Positions 1 to 8,294 of a DNA stretch of 64,000 nucleotides are shown piece after piece (position 1 is the first letter of the stretch; each line of letters begins with the position of its first letter). A program made the position numbers and the translations under genes. The stretch comes from Nodularia sp. NIES-3585 (GTDB taxonomy: Bacteria; Cyanobacteriota; Cyanobacteriia; Cyanobacteriales; Nostocaceae): the NCBI RefSeq assembly GCF_002218065.1, contig NZ_BDUB01000001.1:3009270-3073269 (forward strand). The letters run 5' to 3'. The notes below the pieces were generated by a model. That model made no database searches, was not told where the DNA came from, and worked only from the letters and a program-made list of their open reading frames with translations.

Positions 1-999
1 AATCAAGACGAAGAAGACCAGCAAGAACAAGAAGACGACGAAGAGGAAGATAAAGAAGAACAGGAACAAGACGAACAAGACGAACAACAACCCCCCGACA
101 TCCCAGAGGAATTTGTGTTTGATCCTGAAGGGGTAATTCTGGATGAAAGTGTGCTTTATTTTGCCCAAATGGCGAAGCGACAAGGCAAATCGGGTAATCG
201 TAGCATTATCTTTTCTGATGACCGGGGACGCTACATTAAGCCCATGTTACCCAAAGGAAAAGTGCGCCGCATTGCCGTAGATGCGACTCTGAGGGCGGCT
301 GCACCCTATCAAAAAGCCAGAAGGGCAAGACAACCAGATAAAAAGGTGATTGTTGAACAAGGCGATATCCGTTCCAAGCGCTTGGTACGCAAAGCTGGAG
401 CCTTGGTAGTATTTGTAGTGGATGCTTCTGGTTCAATGGCTCTAAATCGGATGCAGTCAGCCAAAGGTGCTGTCATGCAACTGTTGACAGAAGCTTATCA
501 AAACCGTGACCAAGTAGCCTTGATTCCCTTCCGAGGAGAACAAGCAGAAGTTTTATTACCTCCCACACGTTCCATAGCCTTAGCCCGAAACCGCCTAGAA
601 AGACTACCTTGTGGTGGTGGTTCGCCTCTAGCACATGGTTTAACTCAAGCAGTACGTGTGGGTGTAAATGCCCAAATGAGTGGTGATATTGGACAAGTGG
701 TAATTGTGGCTATCACTGATGGGCGGGGTAATATTCCCTTAGCTCGTTCCTTAGGTGAACCGTTAGAACCAGGAGAAAAACCAGACATCAAAGCCGAATT
801 GTTAGAAATTGCTGCCAGAATCAGAGCTTTGGGGATGCAACTGTTGGTGATTGATACCGAGAGTAAATTTGTGTCTACTGGTTTTGCTAAAGAGTTATCG
901 CAAACAGCCGCAGGTAAGTATTATCATTTACCGAAAGCCAGTGATAAAACCATTGCGGCCATGACTAAAGGTGCGATCGCTGATTTAAAATCACGATAA
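1..999 (+). CDS. chlD: Magnesium chelatase subunit D, C-terminal part (5' end outside window)
   Basis: ChlD works with ChlI as an AAA+ complex that drives ChlH to insert Mg2+ into protoporphyrin IX, the first step specific to chlorophyll synthesis, in the cytoplasm or at the thylakoid surface. The frame is already open at base 1, so the start lies outside the window. The first ~38 visible codons are a strongly acidic Gln/Asp/Glu linker ending in prolines, which in ChlD joins the AAA-like domain to the VWA domain. The VWA (integrin I) domain follows, with the MIDAS motif DASGS at about visible residues 141-145 and ITDGRG further on. The protein ends normally with KSR and a TAA stop. Identity is secure from the linker plus the MIDAS-type VWA domain. 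Confidence 0.93.
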   Translation, partial: NQDEEDQQEQEDDEEEDKEEQEQDEQDEQQPPDIPEEFVFDPEGVILDESVLYFAQMAKRQGKSGNRSIIFSDDRGRYIKPMLPKGKVRRIAVDATLRAAAPYQKARRARQPDKKVIVEQGDIRSKRLVRKAGALVVFVVDASGSMALNRMQSAKGAVMQLLTEAYQNRDQVALIPFRGEQAEVLLPPTRSIALARNRLERLPCGGGSPLAHGLTQAVRVGVNAQMSGDIGQVVIVAITDGRGNIPLARSLGEPLEPGEKPDIKAELLEIAARIRALGMQLLVIDTESKFVSTGFAKELSQTAAGKYYHLPKASDKTIAAMTKGAIADLKSR

Positions 1000-1077
1000 T
1001 TAGTCATTGGTCATGAGTCATGAGTCATTAGTCATTGGTCATGATTGGAATTGTTGACTTTTGACTTTTGACTCAGG
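1000..1077. repeat. Short tandemly repeated heptamers (STRR)
   Basis: Directly after chlD lies a run of imperfect heptamers of the form TTAGTCA / TTGGTCA / TGAGTCA, followed by three TTGACTT-type heptamers. Such STRRs are typical of heterocystous cyanobacterial intergenic DNA. No gene fits here. Confidence 0.75.
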
Positions 1078-1089
1078 ATGTTGCAGTTT

Positions 1090-1875
1090 TTAATAACCTG
1101 TTGACACTGTTTGTGGCTGTAAATAGCAAATTAGATCCTGAATGCCTTTTTGCAAATATCGCGTAACCGTCATGGGACTAGTGCCAATGTTCTTCGCAGC
1201 ATCCTTGCGAGAAAGTTCTTTGAGAAAGACCATTTCCACTGCCATTCGGGGCTTCTCTTCTAACATATTTATTGCTCCTTGGAGTTGTTGCCGTTCTTCA
1301 TCTTGCTGTTGAAGGGCAAAAGAACGAGGACAAGGAAGCGCCTCACCTAGTGTGATTTGGCAATCAACATAATGGACTGCGGTAGCATCTAAACTTAAAG
1401 GCATCCGATTTTGAGATGCCAACTTGGTTTCTTGCCACTCTTGTACAGAGACTTGGAGTTGGTCAGCAATTTCTGTATCTCTGGGAGAGCGACCCAAAGA
1501 AACTGCTAATTCTTTGCGAACTTTTTGCCCTTCGTTGTACAGTTCTTGCCAACGACGGGGGATTTTTAATAGACTACTGCGATCGCGTAAAAAGTGCAGC
1601 ATCTCACCTCGAATGTATGGCACAGCAAAGGAACTAAACGCATATCCTTGGCTAGGATCGAAGCGTTCAATGGCTCTAATTAAGCCAAAATAACCAATTT
1701 GTTCTAAATCTTCATAAGGTTCATTACATTGATGACTGAATTTATGAGCTATCTTTCTGACTAAGCCAGTATGTACCTGTACGAGTTGATTACGAAGTTT
1801 AATAGAAGGAGTTTGGTGGTATGAGTGCAATAGCTCCATACCATCAATTCGCATAGAGGACTCACCTGTTGCCAT
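1090..1875 (-). CDS. sigF: RNA polymerase sigma factor, group 3 (SigF/SigB family)
   Basis: Alternative sigma factor of 261 residues that directs core RNA polymerase to a special promoter set; in cyanobacteria SigF controls motility/pilus and stress genes. Region 2 spans about residues 40-100 (GYFGLIRAIERFDPSQG, then the FSSFAVPYIRGEM motif typical of the SigB/F/G group). Region 3 follows at 105-155, and region 4 at 205-250 has a helix-turn-helix (ELSRKDAAKNIGTSPMTVTR). It lacks the region 1 of group 1/2 factors. The start at 1875 is supported by an AAGGA sequence just upstream. The gene stands alone, convergent with chlD, with a long AT-rich upstream region. Family is certain; the exact letter F rather than G or another group 3 factor is inferred. 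Confidence 0.85.
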   Translation of the reverse strand: MATGESSMRIDGMELLHSYHQTPSIKLRNQLVQVHTGLVRKIAHKFSHQCNEPYEDLEQIGYFGLIRAIERFDPSQGYAFSSFAVPYIRGEMLHFLRDRSSLLKIPRRWQELYNEGQKVRKELAVSLGRSPRDTEIADQLQVSVQEWQETKLASQNRMPLSLDATAVHYVDCQITLGEALPCPRSFALQQQDEERQQLQGAINMLEEKPRMAVEMVFLKELSRKDAAKNIGTSPMTVTRYLQKGIQDLICYLQPQTVSTGY

Positions 1876-2548
1876 ATAAAAATTCCTTTTTTATAACTCC
1901 TTTTTCTCAAAAAAATGGAGTTGCGTATATTGCCTTCAAATCTCTCATTATTTTCCTTAGTCAAGGCTGAATAAACCATAGTCGTTTTACTGAAATTAGA
2001 AAAAATTCTACTGTGGTCATCAGTATTATTACGTAATTTTTATGTTTTTATATATTGCTAGTTATTTTATTTTTCCAATTAATAAATGATTCTCAAAAAA
2101 TGTTGCGTTTTTGCGACAAAAGCTAGCTATTTATGCTGAAAAATGCCTATTTTACTTAATGCCCATATTTATACGTAAAAAATCTGTATACTTTCGCTAA
2201 AATATGTTAAAAAAATAGCATTTGTAAATCAGAGAAATTAGAAAAGCCAGAGTCTCATCACCTTACCCTACAAAAGTTTACCCCTAGATTGTGTTTCAAT
2301 TGCAGTTTAAATTTACGTAGGAAACAGTTGGAAATTTTTGAATCCCCTTCAACATTTCTCAGCGTCAACTTTGGCTGTTCACCGCAAAAGTGGGTAAAAA
2401 TGGAAATATAGCAACCGCCAAGGAGGTTAAGACATCAACGGATAATCAAACTTAGACACTAAAAGGGTTTTAACCGACTCCCTACTCCCCACTCCCCACT
2501 CCCTACTCCCCAGCTATAAACCGAATATTCATCTCCAAGAATCAACAT
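1876..2548. other. Intergenic region between sigF and the BI-1-like gene
   Basis: A 673-bp gap between divergent genes, AT-rich near sigF. It should hold both promoters, but I could not assign convincing boxes. Bases 2477-2511 carry four or five tandem ACTCCCC/ACTCCCT heptamers (STRR). A stretch near 2412-2470 (CAACCGCCAAGGAGGTTAAG and following) is less AT-rich and might be a structured leader, but I recognise no known RNA there. No ORF in the gap is convincing. Confidence 0.5.
2477..2511. repeat. ACTCCCC heptamer STRR
   Basis: Tandem heptamers ACTCCCC with occasional ACTCCCT variants, ending about 40 bp before the start of the BI-1-like gene. The same heptamer in the opposite orientation (GGGGAGT) occurs inside the hydantoinase B coding sequence at 42469-42496. 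Confidence 0.8.
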
Positions 2549-3277
2549 ATGAGCAATACCAGCAACTTTCGTGACGCTATTCGTGAGGCTAAGACTCAAA
2601 CCCTCATTGGTCCAAATGTAATTGCCAATGCCCTACCCTTTGTCGGTGGCGGTCTTGTGCTAACTGCCTTGGGAGCCTATGGTGGTCTAGGCGTTATCCG
2701 TACCAATCCCGGTATTTTCCTTCCCACCTTCATCGGTGCAATGATTATGCAGTTAATTCTGTTCTTTGTTGCCCGAAATGTTGCCCAAAAGGGTAACAAA
2801 GGTTTGGCACTGCCTCTACTAGCAACCTATAGTCTCTTATCGGGATACACCCTCAGTGGCTTAGTATTCGTTGCCTTACAAACCCAAGGCGTTGGCATTC
2901 AAGGCATTGGTATAGCTGCCCTCGGTTGTGGTGTTACCTTTATTGTCGCTCGTCAAATTGGTTCCAACCTCTCCGAAAAAGATGGGATGGCTTTAACAAA
3001 AACTATCAGCCTAGGTGTAATTGCCTTGGTTGTCGTTTGTCTTGCCCAATTTGGATTTGCCATGTTTGGTGTTTACACCCCTAGTTGGTTAGAAATCGGA
3101 ATCTCAGGTTTAGGGGTTTTCCTATTTGTAGGAGTATCTGTAGTTGATTTCTACATCTTGCCCCGTACTTATCGCGATGACCAATATCTACCTGCGGCTT
3201 TGTCGATGTACCTCACCTACGTCAATCTTTTTGTGTTCATCTTGCGGTTGCTAATTGCCCTGAATGGTCGTGATTAA
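2549..3277 (+). CDS. Bax inhibitor-1 (BI-1/YccA) family membrane protein
   Basis: An integral membrane protein of 242 residues with about seven hydrophobic segments, from the segment near residues 28-48 to the C-terminal segment near 220-238. The short polar N-terminus, glycine-rich first helix and overall pattern match the cyanobacterial Bax inhibitor-1/YccA-like family (UPF0005). BI-1 relatives act as pH-sensitive calcium leak channels in other systems; the role in cyanobacteria is not established. It appears to be a single-gene unit: a strong hairpin terminator follows at 3318-3350. Family assignment is by overall pattern rather than by a catalytic motif. Confidence 0.7.
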   Translation: MSNTSNFRDAIREAKTQTLIGPNVIANALPFVGGGLVLTALGAYGGLGVIRTNPGIFLPTFIGAMIMQLILFFVARNVAQKGNKGLALPLLATYSLLSGYTLSGLVFVALQTQGVGIQGIGIAALGCGVTFIVARQIGSNLSEKDGMALTKTISLGVIALVVVCLAQFGFAMFGVYTPSWLEIGISGLGVFLFVGVSVVDFYILPRTYRDDQYLPAALSMYLTYVNLFVFILRLLIALNGRD

Positions 3278-3317
3278 GCCTCGGTGAACACTAGAAAAAA
3301 TCCCAATGAGATTGTCT

Positions 3318-3350
3318 ACCGTGGTTCCTCGACAGAAACCACGGTTTTTT
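3318..3350 (+). terminator. Rho-independent terminator after BI-1-like gene
   Basis: A perfect 9-bp stem ACCGTGGTT / AACCACGGT with a 10-nt loop, directly followed by a run of T. It lies 40 bp after the stop codon of the preceding gene. Confidence 0.85.
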
Positions 3351-3380
3351 GTGGAAAGAGAAACAATAGCAGTTTTATAC

Positions 3381-3386
3381 TATAAT
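3381..3386 (+). promoter_or_regulatory. Possible -10 box for prfB
   Basis: A consensus TATAAT hexamer lies 28 bp before the prfB ATG and after the upstream terminator. No good -35 hexamer stands 17 bp upstream, so this is a tentative promoter. Confidence 0.35.
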
Positions 3387-3414
3387 TATTAATTGACCTT
3401 CTTTAGCAAGGACT

Positions 3415-4537
3415 ATGGAAGTATTAGAACTTAAACGCGAAATCGAAATATTGTCCGGTCGTCTGGGTAAAGCCCAGGACTATCTTTGACATACCTGCAC
3501 TTACTGCCAAAATTCAAGATTTAGAACAAATAGCAGCACAGCCAGAATTTTGGAACGACCAAACCCAAGCACAACAAACCCTGCAAGAACTCAACGACCT
3601 CAAAGCCCACCTCCAGCAATATGAGCAGTGGCGTTCTCATCTCGAAGATACCAAAGCAGTTGTTGAACTGTTGGAGTTAGAAACCGACGAAGCACTATTG
3701 CAAGAGGCAGAATCTACAGTCACCACCCTCAATCGTGAACTCGACCAGTGGGAATTACAACAGTTACTCTCTGGCCCCTATGATGCTGAAGGGGCAGTTT
3801 TGACAATCAATGCTGGTGCTGGTGGCACAGATGCCCAAGACTGGGCATTTATGCTGATGCGGATGTATACCCGTTGGGCAGAAGACCACGGCTACAAAGT
3901 CAGTTTAGCCGAAGAATCAGAGGGTGATGAGGCCGGGATTAAATCAGCAACCTTAGAAATTACTGGTCGCTATGCTTATGGTTACCTGCGCTCAGAAACA
4001 GGCACACACCGCTTAGTACGCATTTCACCCTTTAATGCTAATGGTAAACGGCAAACCAGTTTTGCGGGAGTGGAAATTATGCCGCAATTAGATCACTCCG
4101 TACAACTAGACATTCCTGAAAAGGACTTGGAAATTACTACATCCAGGGCTGGTGGTAAAGGTGGGCAGAACGTCAACAAAGTAGAAACAGCAGTCCGAAT
4201 TGTTCACCTCCCCACTGGCATTGGAGTGCGTTGTACAGAGGAACGCTCTCAACTGCAAAATAAAGATAAAGCCCTAGCCCGCCTGAAGGCTAAACTGCTG
4301 ATTATTGCCAAAGAGCAACGAGCGCAGGAAGTCGCCGAGATTCGAGGTGATATGGTGGAAGCTTCTTGGGGCAACCAAATTCGTAACTATGTGTTTCACC
4401 CTTACCAAATGGTCAAGGATTTGCGTACAAATGTTGAAACAACTGCGATCTCAGATGTGATGGATGGCGACCTCGATTCGTTTATTCAAGCCTATCTGCG
4501 GCAGGAAAATCAGTTGGTAGAAAGCACTTCTGCTTGA
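3415..4537 (+). CDS. prfB: Peptide chain release factor 2, programmed +1 frameshift
   Basis: RF2 recognises UGA and UAA stop codons and triggers peptide release on the ribosome. The gene is in two frames: ATG at 3415 (AAGGA upstream) runs 24 codons to CTT at 3484, followed by an in-frame TGA at 3487-3489 as codon 25. A +1 slip on CTT-T continues in the next frame from GAC at 3488 to the stop at 4535-4537, giving 373 residues. The site TATCTTTGAC is the classic autoregulatory RF2 frameshift site, with CAGGAC upstream as the stimulatory Shine-Dalgarno-like element. In the joined protein the SPF anticodon-like tripeptide is at 204-206 and GGQ at 249-251, within one residue of E. coli RF2, which confirms the join. 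This is regulated recoding, not a mutation. Confidence 0.96.
3473..3490 (+). promoter_or_regulatory. prfB +1 frameshift signal
   Basis: The sequence CAGGAC-TAT-CTT-TGA-C contains a Shine-Dalgarno-like AGGA, the slippery CUU codon, the in-frame UGA and the following C that makes UGA a weak stop. When RF2 is scarce the ribosome pauses at UGA and slips +1, restoring RF2 synthesis. Confidence 0.93.
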
Positions 4538-4708
4538 TCAAAGCGGCAGGGGTGCAGGGTGCAGGGGGAGTTTGAAATTACTTTGCACTCCCAGCTGCTG
4601 AACTGCCTTGTCTCTTTTCCTCTACAAGAGGCAAAATAGCAATAGAAGAGTAGGTAAACATGTAAACTGTTACATTTATATGTAGAAGATATTTTTGGTC
4701 AAATTATT

Positions 4709-4861
4709 ATGAGCAACTCTCCAAAGTCAGCCAAACCTAGCTACGTGAAACTGGCTATGCGAAATATGGTGCGTAAGGGAGGCACTTCTATGAAACATTT
4801 TGCCCTCACCACTATCGGGCTTTTAGCTGTCTTCGTGGGTCTTGCTTACTTAACTCACTGA
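4709..4861 (+). CDS. Small DUF3285-type membrane protein (50 aa)
   Basis: A 50-residue ORF reading MSNSPKSAKPSYVKLAMRNM at its start, followed by a Lys/Gly-rich turn and a single hydrophobic segment at about residues 29-48 (HFALTTIGLLAVFVGLAYLT). This is the pattern of the DUF3285 family of small cyanobacterial proteins; the function is unknown. It lies between prfB and ybeY on the same strand, 42 bp before the ybeY start, so it may be co-transcribed with ybeY. Assignment rests on recall of the family and on its ordered basic N-terminus plus one membrane helix. Confidence 0.75.
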   Translation: MSNSPKSAKPSYVKLAMRNMVRKGGTSMKHFALTTIGLLAVFVGLAYLTH

Positions 4862-4903
4862 CAAAAAACCAAAATCGCCTGTTTTGAGGAGAGTTGATAG
4901 CTA

Positions 4904-5431
4904 GTGCGAGTTGAAATAGATGTGCAAGATTTGTTTTACGAATCGTCCCCTAAAGAAGCTATAGATTTGGGGGATAATCATATTCGAGTTGGTACGGAAA
5001 CTTGGGAAGACTGGTTTCATCGCTGGTTGGAAAATCTACAGCCTGATCTTCCGCCAGCGCCAAGTTATGAAATAGGGCTGCGTTTGACAGATGACTCAGA
5101 AATTCAGTCATTGAATGCTCAATATCGTCACCAAGATAAACCCACAGATGTTTTGTCTTTTGCGGCCTTAGAGGTAGATTTTCCTCAAAGTCCGGAAATG
5201 CTGGCTGCGCCTTTGTATCTAGGTGATATTGTGATTTCAGTAAATACGGCTCAACGTCAAGCTCAACAGCAGGGGCATAGTTTGCCAACTGAGTTAGCTT
5301 GGTTAACCGCTCACGGGCTACTGCATCTGTTGGGTTGGGATCATCCAGATGAAGAACAGTTGATGCAAATGCTCAAACAACAAGTAAAATTACTGAAGTT
5401 AGTCAGTATTGATATTGACGTAGAATATTAA
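4904..5431 (+). CDS. ybeY: Endoribonuclease YbeY
   Basis: YbeY is a zinc-dependent single-strand endoribonuclease needed for 16S rRNA 3' end maturation and ribosome quality control. This 175-residue protein carries the signature [11 protein letters not shown] at residues 137-147, in which H137, H141 and H147 bind the metal, plus the conserved TDVLSF segment near 81-86. It starts at GTG 4904. The N-terminus is somewhat longer than in E. coli YbeY (155 aa), as is usual in cyanobacteria. Its place directly upstream of the diacylglycerol/undecaprenol kinase gene matches the common bacterial ybeY-dgkA order. Confidence 0.93.
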   Translation: MRVEIDVQDLFYESSPKEAIDLGDNHIRVGTETWEDWFHRWLENLQPDLPPAPSYEIGLRLTDDSEIQSLNAQYRHQDKPTDVLSFAALEVDFPQSPEMLAAPLYLGDIVISVNTAQRQAQQQGHSLPTELAWLTAHGLLHLLGWDHPDEEQLMQMLKQQVKLLKLVSIDIDVEY

Positions 5432-5560
5432 AGGTTATTTCTGCCTGTAAGTGTTTATAATACTTCTGTAGAAAAATGTATCAACGTTGATTGGATTATA
5501 AAGAATCATAAAATCAGGTAAATTCTTCTGCAATCACCCTATTGTTATATTTCTAGGCTT

Positions 5561-6016
5561 ATGTCCCAACAAGTTTCTTCTCCATCAACACCAAACAGCC
5601 TCCCAAAACTCATCACTAAGGAACGAGAACTATCCTGGCAAGTTGCCTCTAATTTATTCCTTAGCTTCAAATATGCCTGGGCTGGAATCAGTTACAGTTT
5701 TCACACTCAACGCAACTTTCGCATACATTTAACTGTTTGTGCCTTAGCGATCGCTTTAAGTATTTTCTTGCATTTGCAAGCAGTAGAAATTGCCATAATT
5801 GGTATAACTAGTGGCTTAGTGTTGGCATTAGAATTACTGAATACAGCAGTTGAGTCCCTTGTAGACTTAACCGTGAAGCAGACATACCATGAGTTGGCAA
5901 AAATCGCTAAAGATTGCGCCGCTGGTGCTGTGCTTGTCTCCGCTTTGGTAGCTGTACTGGTTGCGGGTACACTCTTGCTACCGCCTTTGGTAATTTTAAT
6001 TATGTCAAATTTCTAG
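5561..6016 (+). CDS. dgkA: Diacylglycerol/undecaprenol kinase family protein
   Basis: A small integral membrane kinase of 151 residues that phosphorylates diacylglycerol or undecaprenol at the inner membrane, recycling lipid carriers. After a polar N-terminal extension of about 30 residues come the amphipathic segment (RNFRIHLTVCALAIALS) and three hydrophobic segments. The family motif ELLNTAVESLVDL, near residues 92-104, supplies the acidic active-site residues, and KDCAAGAVL follows near 117-125. The ybeY-dgkA adjacency supports the call. Whether undecaprenol (as in Gram-positive DgkA) or diacylglycerol is the substrate cannot be read from the sequence. Confidence 0.88.
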   Translation: MSQQVSSPSTPNSLPKLITKERELSWQVASNLFLSFKYAWAGISYSFHTQRNFRIHLTVCALAIALSIFLHLQAVEIAIIGITSGLVLALELLNTAVESLVDLTVKQTYHELAKIAKDCAAGAVLVSALVAVLVAGTLLLPPLVILIMSNF

Positions 6017-6168
6017 GTTGGCTTGTGATCCCAACCTGATAAGATTTTAGAAGTGAATATACTTTATAGATGTCAGCTTGAGGCAGGGCATTGATTGGTA
6101 TGTCTGGTTATCGACGATGATTAATGACTATAAATATTATGGGTGATAGAAACCAGGAGTTATAAGCT

Positions 6169-6768
6169 TTGATTATAGTCATCGATAATTATGATAGTTT
6201 TACATATAATTTGGTGCAGTATTTAGGAGAACTAGCAGCAGAGTTTCCTGTGGCATCAGATATTCAAGTTTTTCGCAACGACAAAATAACAGTAGAGGAA
6301 ATTCGAGCCTTAAATCCTGAGCTTGTAGTCATTTCCCCTGGGCCTGGTCGCCCAGAAAACGCTGGAATCTCGCAAGACTTAATTAAACAGCTAGGTCACA
6401 ACTTACCGATTTTGGGTGTTTGCTTGGGGCATCAAAGCATTGGTCAAGTATTTGGTGGTAAAATCGTCTCGGCTACAGATTTGATGCATGGTAAGACTTC
6501 TCAGGTATCTCACTCTGGGGTAGGTGTTTTCCAGGGATTAGAAAATCCGATGGTCGCAACCAGATATCATAGTCTAGTCATTGATCGTAACACCTGCCCA
6601 GAAGTTTTAGAAATCACCGCTTGGGTTGAAGATGGCACTATTATGGGAGTGCGACACCGGAACTATCCTCACATTCAGGGTGTCCAGTTTCATCCAGAGA
6701 GTGTTTTAACATCTTCAGGAAAGCAGTTATTACGAAACTTTCTGGAACAATTACAGTTAAGAGAGTGA
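6169..6768 (+). CDS. Glutamine amidotransferase, PabA/TrpG family
   Basis: Class I glutamine amidotransferase of 199 residues that releases ammonia from glutamine for a chorismate-using partner, either aminodeoxychorismate synthase (folate) or anthranilate synthase (tryptophan). The catalytic triad is visible: C85 in GVCLGHQS, and H175 and E177 in QFHPES. The oxyanion-loop motif [11 protein letters not shown] lies at about 56-66. The start is TTG at 6169, the only one that gives the canonical [14 protein letters not shown]-terminus. It ends 3 bp before the next gene, so they are probably co-transcribed. PabA and TrpG are not separable by sequence alone, and in many bacteria one protein serves both. 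Confidence 0.9.
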   Translation: MIIVIDNYDSFTYNLVQYLGELAAEFPVASDIQVFRNDKITVEEIRALNPELVVISPGPGRPENAGISQDLIKQLGHNLPILGVCLGHQSIGQVFGGKIVSATDLMHGKTSQVSHSGVGVFQGLENPMVATRYHSLVIDRNTCPEVLEITAWVEDGTIMGVRHRNYPHIQGVQFHPESVLTSSGKQLLRNFLEQLQLRE

Positions 6769-6771
6769 TTA

Positions 6772-7539
6772 ATGAAACGACGACAGTTGATAGGCTATGC
6801 TGGGGCGAGTTTAGCCACAGCACTAGTTACTACTTTGGGTTTGCATCTGAAAGCTGACGCGCAATCTAGCGGTTTATCAGTTCAGTGGTTGGGTCATACT
6901 TGCTTTCTATTTACTGGTGGCGGGGTGAGAATTCTGGTGAATCCATTTCAGGCGGTTGGTTGTACCGCAGGTTACCGTCTGCCGCGAGTCAGGGCAGATT
7001 TAGTAATGATTAGCAGTCAATTGCTAGATGAAGGTGCAGTAGATGGACTACCGGGAAATCCTAAGTTAGTATATGCACCCGGTGCTTACGAGTTTCAAGG
7101 TATTAAGTTACAAGGAATTGCCATAGATCATGATCGCAAAGGTGGTAGGCAATTCGGCATCAATACGGCTTGGCGTTGGCAGCAAGGGGGAATTAATATC
7201 TTACATTTAGGAGGTGCAGCAGCTCCTATTTCGACTGAGCAAAGAATCATGATGGGTCGTCCCGATGTGGCGTTAATCCCAGTCGGAGGCAGTGATAAAG
7301 CTTATAATGCCGAAGAGGCGAAGCTGGCAACTGGGGTATTAAATCCTAAATTGGTGATTCCCACTCACTACCGTACACAAGCTGCTGATGCTGCTGCATG
7401 TGATATTTCCCCAGTGGATGAGTTTCTAACTTTGATGCAGGGCATGACAGTCCGTCGTGTTAATAGTGATACTATTAATATTAACTCTAGTAATCTCCCC
7501 GAAAATAGTGAGATTCAGCTTTTAAGCTACAAGTTTTAA
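6772..7539 (+). CDS. Tat-exported metallo-beta-lactamase-fold protein, atypical active site
   Basis: A 255-residue protein with an N-terminal twin-arginine signal (KRRQLIGYAG, then a hydrophobic stretch to about residue 30) and a UlaG-like MBL fold. Recognisable fold elements are VQWLGHTCFLF (38-48), the strand RILVNPF, ILHLGG (143-148) and IPTHY (196-200). The usual zinc motif HxHxDH after the strand DLVMI is absent: positions 81-90 read SSQLLDEGAV. The HLGD aspartate is also glycine. It may therefore be inactive or use a different metal site. Start is ATG 6772, nearly abutting the upstream amidotransferase gene. Confidence 0.75.
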   Translation: MKRRQLIGYAGASLATALVTTLGLHLKADAQSSGLSVQWLGHTCFLFTGGGVRILVNPFQAVGCTAGYRLPRVRADLVMISSQLLDEGAVDGLPGNPKLVYAPGAYEFQGIKLQGIAIDHDRKGGRQFGINTAWRWQQGGINILHLGGAAAPISTEQRIMMGRPDVALIPVGGSDKAYNAEEAKLATGVLNPKLVIPTHYRTQAADAAACDISPVDEFLTLMQGMTVRRVNSDTININSSNLPENSEIQLLSYKF

Positions 7540-7616
7540 TCTAGTATAAGTAAGTCGGCCAGAAAAATGCCATGTATATGACAATACTGTAGCCAAATTG
7601 AAAAAAGCTTTAATTC

Positions 7617-7707
7617 GTAGGTTGGGTTGTTCGCGGTAGCGTTGCGGAGCAATCAGCATGAAACCCAACAAATGCGTTGGGTTGCGCTGTCGCTTAACCC
7701 AACCTAC
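7617..7707. repeat. MITE-like repeat with 12-bp terminal inverted repeats
   Basis: Bounded by GTAGGTTGGGTT and AACCCAACCTAC, a perfect 12-bp inverted pair. Inside are further copies of CCCAAC and its complement (GAAACCCAACAAATGCGTTG), so the RNA would fold into a long hairpin. This type of GTAGGTTGGGTT repeat is widespread in cyanobacterial genomes. Confidence 0.75.
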
Positions 7708-7951
7708 AAAAAATGGCTGCGGTATTGTATGAATAAATGTCAATTATCCCTAGGGTGTGTTATGCCGCAGGCTAAAGCATCTTGAACTATTGACGGTGCA
7801 TTGCGCTACGCAACAACACCAACTACATTAAAATTTCTTAACATAGCGGGAAATATTCCCACCGACTTACTGTCAAAGCTCAAGGGAACACCAAAAAATT
7901 GGCGTTGCTGATTTGAAGTATGAAGACGATTTCTGATGATGTCAAAACCCC

Positions 7952-7981
7952 TGTAGAGACGTTTCATGGAACGTCTCTACA
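7952..7981. repeat. GTAGAGACGTT hairpin repeat, copy 1
   Basis: Perfect 12-bp stem TGTAGAGACGTT / AACGTCTCTACA with loop TCATGG. A related palindrome occurs after gltX at 15185-15208. Confidence 0.8.
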
Positions 7982-8294
7982 CCTAAAGTAACCCATCATA
8001 AATTTAAGGGATAGTGGTGGGTTACGGACTATCGTCCTAACCCACCCTACAAATTGGGGATTTTATTCCTTGGAAGTCCCCAATACTGGCAACATTTATC
8101 TTTGCGTTTTTGTGCCTGTAAGCAAACCCAATTCATACTCAAAATCAGCAACGGCAATTAAAAAAAAATTGACGCAACTATCTATTTGATCAGTTGCGTC
8201 AAAGTTATTATAAAGGGTAGAGGTAGATACTGGGAAAATTAACTTTGATGTAAGCGCACACTTAATTTAGACTATTGATATCCAAACGTTAGTA

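Larger units (their letters stand above)
7540..8294. other. Repeat-rich intergenic region
   Basis: A 755-bp gap between convergent genes with no credible gene. It is filled with small repeats: a 91-bp element with perfect 12-bp terminal inverted repeats (7617-7707), a 12-bp-stem hairpin (7952-7981), and a GTGGGTTA...TAACCCACC inverted repeat near 8010-8050. The end of the gap near the FG-GAP gene is AT-rich and featureless. Confidence 0.65.
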
